A stretch of DNA of 7,927 nucleotides from Oligosphaeraceae bacterium (GTDB lineage Bacteria > Verrucomicrobiota > Lentisphaeria > Oligosphaerales > Oligosphaeraceae): contig JAAYYJ010000418.1 in NCBI GenBank assembly GCA_012515455.1, positions 1-7,927 on the forward strand, in the 5' to 3' direction. Position numbers and translations under genes: made by a program. Shown here piece after piece: positions 5,447 through 7,927 of the stretch. The notes below the pieces were generated by a model. That model did no database searches, had not been told where the DNA came from, and was given only the letters and a program-made list of their open reading frames with translations. How positions within the stretch are numbered: the stretch's first letter is position 1; each line of letters begins with the position of its first letter.

Positions 5447-7167
5447 CAGGGTCGTGCTGGGGGGACGGCGGTTGCGGTGATAATTTGCAGCAGTCTTTTT
5501 TTCCGGTAGAACCAAGCCAGGCTCAAGGCGCAGAGGGCCGGTATGGTTAAGATAACGCAGAGATGGGCGAAAACATTGCCATAGCGGGTATAAAAAGTCG
5601 TGCCCCAATCCTGGTAGACCGGCACTTCGAAACGGATGGTCCCGGCCACGAAGGGGCTGCCGCGGTCGTGGTCACGGAGGATGCCCAGGATTTCGCCGTT
5701 GGGTGAGATCAGGCAGGTGTCGCTGTTGTTGCCCGAGCGCAGGACCGGGCGGCGGCATTCCACGGCCCGGAAAACCACATGGCTCAAATGCTGGCGGGAA
5801 CCCGAGCTCTGGTTGTACCAGGAATCATTGGTGATGGTCATCAGGATATTGGCGCCAGCCAGAGTGAAGGCCCGGCTGATTTCCGGGAAGACATCCTCAA
5901 AGCAGATATTCACGCCCGCCTGACCGCCCTTGGGCAGCGGTATCAGGTTGAAGTCAGTTCCCGGGGTTAAATCCCGTCCCATGCCAATCAGGTCCACCAG
6001 CCAAGGCAGGTACTTGCCGCCAGGGACATATTCGCCGAAGGGCACGCGGTGGCATTTGTCGTAGTAGCCCAGGATGCGCATGTTCCGGTCGAACAGGAAG
6101 GCGCTGTTGAACAGCAGTGCCTCACCGGGCTGGCCGGGGGCGGCACGGTGATTGGTGGCGCCCAGCAGGAGCGGGGTCTGAATTTCCGCCTGCAGCCGGC
6201 GCAGGGCGAGATTGTAATCCGGGTATTCCAGGGGCGCCGGGACGGCGCATTCGGGCCAGACCAGCAGGTCCGGGGCGGGTTGCTGCAGCAGGTCCTGTTT
6301 GCTCAAGGAGACGTAGGTCGACAAGGCCTGCTGGTACTCCTGTTCGCTCCAGAAGCGGCATTGGGGCAGATTCCCCTGCACGGCGCTGACCAGCAGGGTG
6401 GGGGTCTCCGGGGGCGGCAGGATGCGGGGGCGGCTGCCCAGCCAGAGCAGCGGCAGCATAAATACGCTCAGCAGCAGGTAGTGCCAGGGGAAGGTCTTGC
6501 CGGTGCCGCTGAAGATGCGTCTGAGGACGCGGCAGAATTCGGCGCAGAGCACCGCATTGCCGAGCACGATCAGGAAGGAGATGCCGTAGACACCGGTCCA
6601 GGCGGCGATCTGGATAATGCCGGTGCGGGTGAACTGGCTGATGCCGAGCTGATTCCAGGGGAAGCCGGTAAACAGCCACGAGCGCAGCCATTCCAGGGCG
6701 ACCCAGAGGACGGCGGCAAACAGGCACAGCGTGAGGCTCTTGGGCAGCGAGCGGGCATACAGGAATCCGGCACCGGGGAAGTCCGGGGAGAGTTCCTGGC
6801 GCAGCTGCCAGACCGCGGCACTGAACAGCGCATACCAGGCCATGGGGAAGAGGGCGCAGTAGAGAGCCAGCAGCCAGCCGGCGCCGAAGCCGACTTCGTT
6901 CAGCCAGAGCAGTGAGCTGGCGCAATGGGTATAGCCCCAGAAATAGCCGACCAGCAGGCGTTCGCCCCAGGCGCGCGGTTGGGGGATCAGCAGCATTGGA
7001 ATCAGGGCCAGCCAGATCAGCAGGTCCCATTCCAGGGGCGGGAAAGCGCTGCTGCAGAGCAGCCCTGAGAGCAGTGCGGCCAGCATCCGCCAGATGAACA
7101 TGCAGCGCCCCATGCTGGCGCTGTTTACGGGTGGGGCAGAAGTTGGCTCTGGGCTGTCAGCAGTCAT
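5446..7167 (-). CDS. lnt: Apolipoprotein N-acyltransferase
   Basis: Inner-membrane enzyme that transfers an acyl chain from a phospholipid to the N-terminal cysteine of diacylated apolipoproteins, the last step of lipoprotein maturation. It has 573 aa, slightly longer than the E. coli protein. A polar N-terminus (1-26) leads into a multi-helix membrane region (about 27-245) with the typical LEWLRSWLFTGFPWNQLG (158-175). A nitrilase-like domain (about 258-510) follows, then a final membrane helix (about 530-554) and a basic tail. The catalytic triad is visible: Glu306 in LLVWPE, Lys371 in YDKCHRVPFGEY and Cys422 in NICFED. Glu379 and Glu424 match further conserved positions, and the residue after the catalytic Cys is Phe rather than the Tyr of E. 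coli. ITNDSWYN (445-452) is also typical. Start: the ATG at 7167 lies one base after the argS stop, with no strong Shine-Dalgarno; Met19 (7113) is possible. The 3' end overlaps the next gene by TGATG. Confidence 0.97.
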   Translation of the reverse strand: MTADSPEPTSAPPVNSASMGRCMFIWRMLAALLSGLLCSSAFPPLEWDLLIWLALIPMLLIPQPRAWGERLLVGYFWGYTHCASSLLWLNEVGFGAGWLLALYCALFPMAWYALFSAAVWQLRQELSPDFPGAGFLYARSLPKSLTLCLFAAVLWVALEWLRSWLFTGFPWNQLGISQFTRTGIIQIAAWTGVYGISFLIVLGNAVLCAEFCRVLRRIFSGTGKTFPWHYLLLSVFMLPLLWLGSRPRILPPPETPTLLVSAVQGNLPQCRFWSEQEYQQALSTYVSLSKQDLLQQPAPDLLVWPECAVPAPLEYPDYNLALRRLQAEIQTPLLLGATNHRAAPGQPGEALLFNSAFLFDRNMRILGYYDKCHRVPFGEYVPGGKYLPWLVDLIGMGRDLTPGTDFNLIPLPKGGQAGVNICFEDVFPEISRAFTLAGANILMTITNDSWYNQSSGSRQHLSHVVFRAVECRRPVLRSGNNSDTCLISPNGEILGILRDHDRGSPFVAGTIRFEVPVYQDWGTTFYTRYGNVFAHLCVILTIPALCALSLAWFYRKKRLLQIITATAVPPARP

Positions 7168-7168
7168 A

Positions 7169-7927
7169 TCACATATTTTCGAGAGTCCCGATAGTCAGAG
7201 TCCGCAGTCCGTCGCCGAGGATGTCCCGGACCTTGGTGCTGAGCTCGAGGCGGGTCTGCCGCAGCACTGCGTCCTCGACATTGAGGACCGGACAGCGGTT
7301 GTAGAAGTTGCTGAAGTCCTTGGCCAGGTCGAGCAGATACGCGGCCAAGGTGGAACTGTCCAGTTCGCGGGCGGCTTTCTGCACCGCCTCGGGATAGAGG
7401 GCACAGCGCAGCGCGAGCTTCTTCTCCGCTTCGGCGTCGAGGCGCGACCAGTCCACTGTGGCGGCAGGAAGCTCGGCGGCCTTGCGCAGCAGTGAGGAGA
7501 TGCGGGCGTAGGCGTACAGGATGTACGGGCCGGTGTCGCCTTCGAATTTAATCGCGGCCTGGGGGTCGAACATGATGGTGGTGCGGGGATTGACTTTCAA
7601 GAGCATGAATTTCAGGGCCGCCATGCTGATGACCTGGGCCCGGTGCTGGAGTTCGTCCGGGGGCAGGTCGGGGGAGCGGGCCAGGGTGGCTTCGCGGGCC
7701 AGGGCGGCCATTTCGTCGAAGAGGTCATCGGCATCGACCACCGTGCCTTCCCGGCTTTTCATTTTGCCGGAAGGCAGGTTGACCATTCCGTAGGCCTGGT
7801 GGGTGAGGTTATCGGCCCAGTCATAGCCGAGGGCCTTGAGGATGGCGAACAGTACCTGGAAGTGGTATTTCTGTTCATCTCCGACGACCCAGATTTGCTG
7901 GTCCGGCTGATAGTCGCGCTGTTTCAG
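7169..7927 (-). CDS. argS: Arginyl-tRNA synthetase, C-terminal part (5' partial, continues past the window)
   Basis: Class I aminoacyl-tRNA synthetase that charges tRNA-Arg. Only the last 252 codons are in the window, and the frame is open to its right edge. From that edge the order is: end of the Rossmann catalytic core with VVGDEQKYHFQVLFAILKAL (14-33), the KMSKS-equivalent loop GKMKSREGT (54-62), then the all-helical anticodon-binding (DALR) domain. The latter contains FEGDTGPYILYAYARISSLL, a conserved stretch of this family, and the usual ending on Met. This is about the expected 40-45% of a full-length enzyme of 550-590 residues. The Met codon at 7786 sits inside the conserved GMVNLPSGKM motif and is not a start. 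The stop is one base before the lnt start, so argS is an upstream member of the same run; its promoter lies outside the window. Confidence 0.98.
   Translation of the reverse strand: MKQRDYQPDQQIWVVGDEQKYHFQVLFAILKALGYDWADNLTHQAYGMVNLPSGKMKSREGTVVDADDLFDEMAALAREATLARSPDLPPDELQHRAQVISMAALKFMLLKVNPRTTIMFDPQAAIKFEGDTGPYILYAYARISSLLRKAAELPAATVDWSRLDAEAEKKLALRCALYPEAVQKAARELDSSTLAAYLLDLAKDFSNFYNRCPVLNVEDAVLRQTRLELSTKVRDILGDGLRTLTIGTLENM

Noticed and set aside
5447..5608. N-terminal extension of the Arg-elbow hydrolase up to 5608
   Set aside because: These 54 codons overlap the lnt 3' end and do not resemble the family N-terminus. The TGATG junction at 5446 supports the shorter form.
6049..6915. 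288-codon plus-strand open frame
   Set aside because: It is antisense to lnt, with a Gly/Gln/Glu-rich composition and no domain. Lnt motifs on the opposite strand are unambiguous.
7169..7786. Short 205-residue reading of argS starting at Met 7786
   Set aside because: The frame is open to the window edge and the upstream residues are typical ArgRS catalytic-core sequence, so the Met is internal.

Overview
The window holds six protein-coding genes and almost no non-coding DNA. It reads as a GC-rich, diderm (Gram-negative type) bacterial chromosome. The large membrane Ser/Thr kinase has the remnant of a zinc ribbon at its N-terminus, a Pro/Ala/Gly-rich linker and a charged coiled coil. Together with a lipoprotein N-acyltransferase and an exosortase-associated-type hydrolase, this suggests the PVC superphylum, perhaps Lentisphaerota or Verrucomicrobiota. 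That placement is an inference from protein style, not a search result.

Left part (about 2-2431, plus strand): one long gene for a Hanks-type Ser/Thr protein kinase. It has a cytoplasmic kinase domain, a single transmembrane helix and about 370 residues predicted outside the cytoplasm. Its true start lies left of the window.

Right part (7927 down to 2464, minus strand): a very compact five-gene run that converges on the kinase gene. In transcription order it reads argS (3' part only), lnt (apolipoprotein N-acyltransferase), then three alpha/beta-hydrolase-fold genes. The four junctions are a 1-bp gap, a TGATG overlap, a 2-bp gap and an ATGA overlap, so the run is almost certainly one polycistron with coupled translation. 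Its promoter is outside the window, and no convincing terminator is visible in the 32 bp between the last hydrolase and the kinase.

The most interesting point is the hydrolase trio. The three fold-mates have different residues at the nucleophile elbow: Arg (G-A-R-A-G, with the other triad positions apparently lost too), Ser (G-H-S-F-G, in a predicted exported protein) and Cys (G-L-C-S-G). The Arg and Cys members resemble the two families known as exosortase A system-associated hydrolases 2 and 1. Here they flank an exported Ser hydrolase and follow lnt, with no exosortase in view. A role of the set in envelope lipid, lipoprotein or exopolysaccharide processing is possible but unproven.

No RNA genes, insertion sequences, CRISPR arrays or attachment sites were seen.
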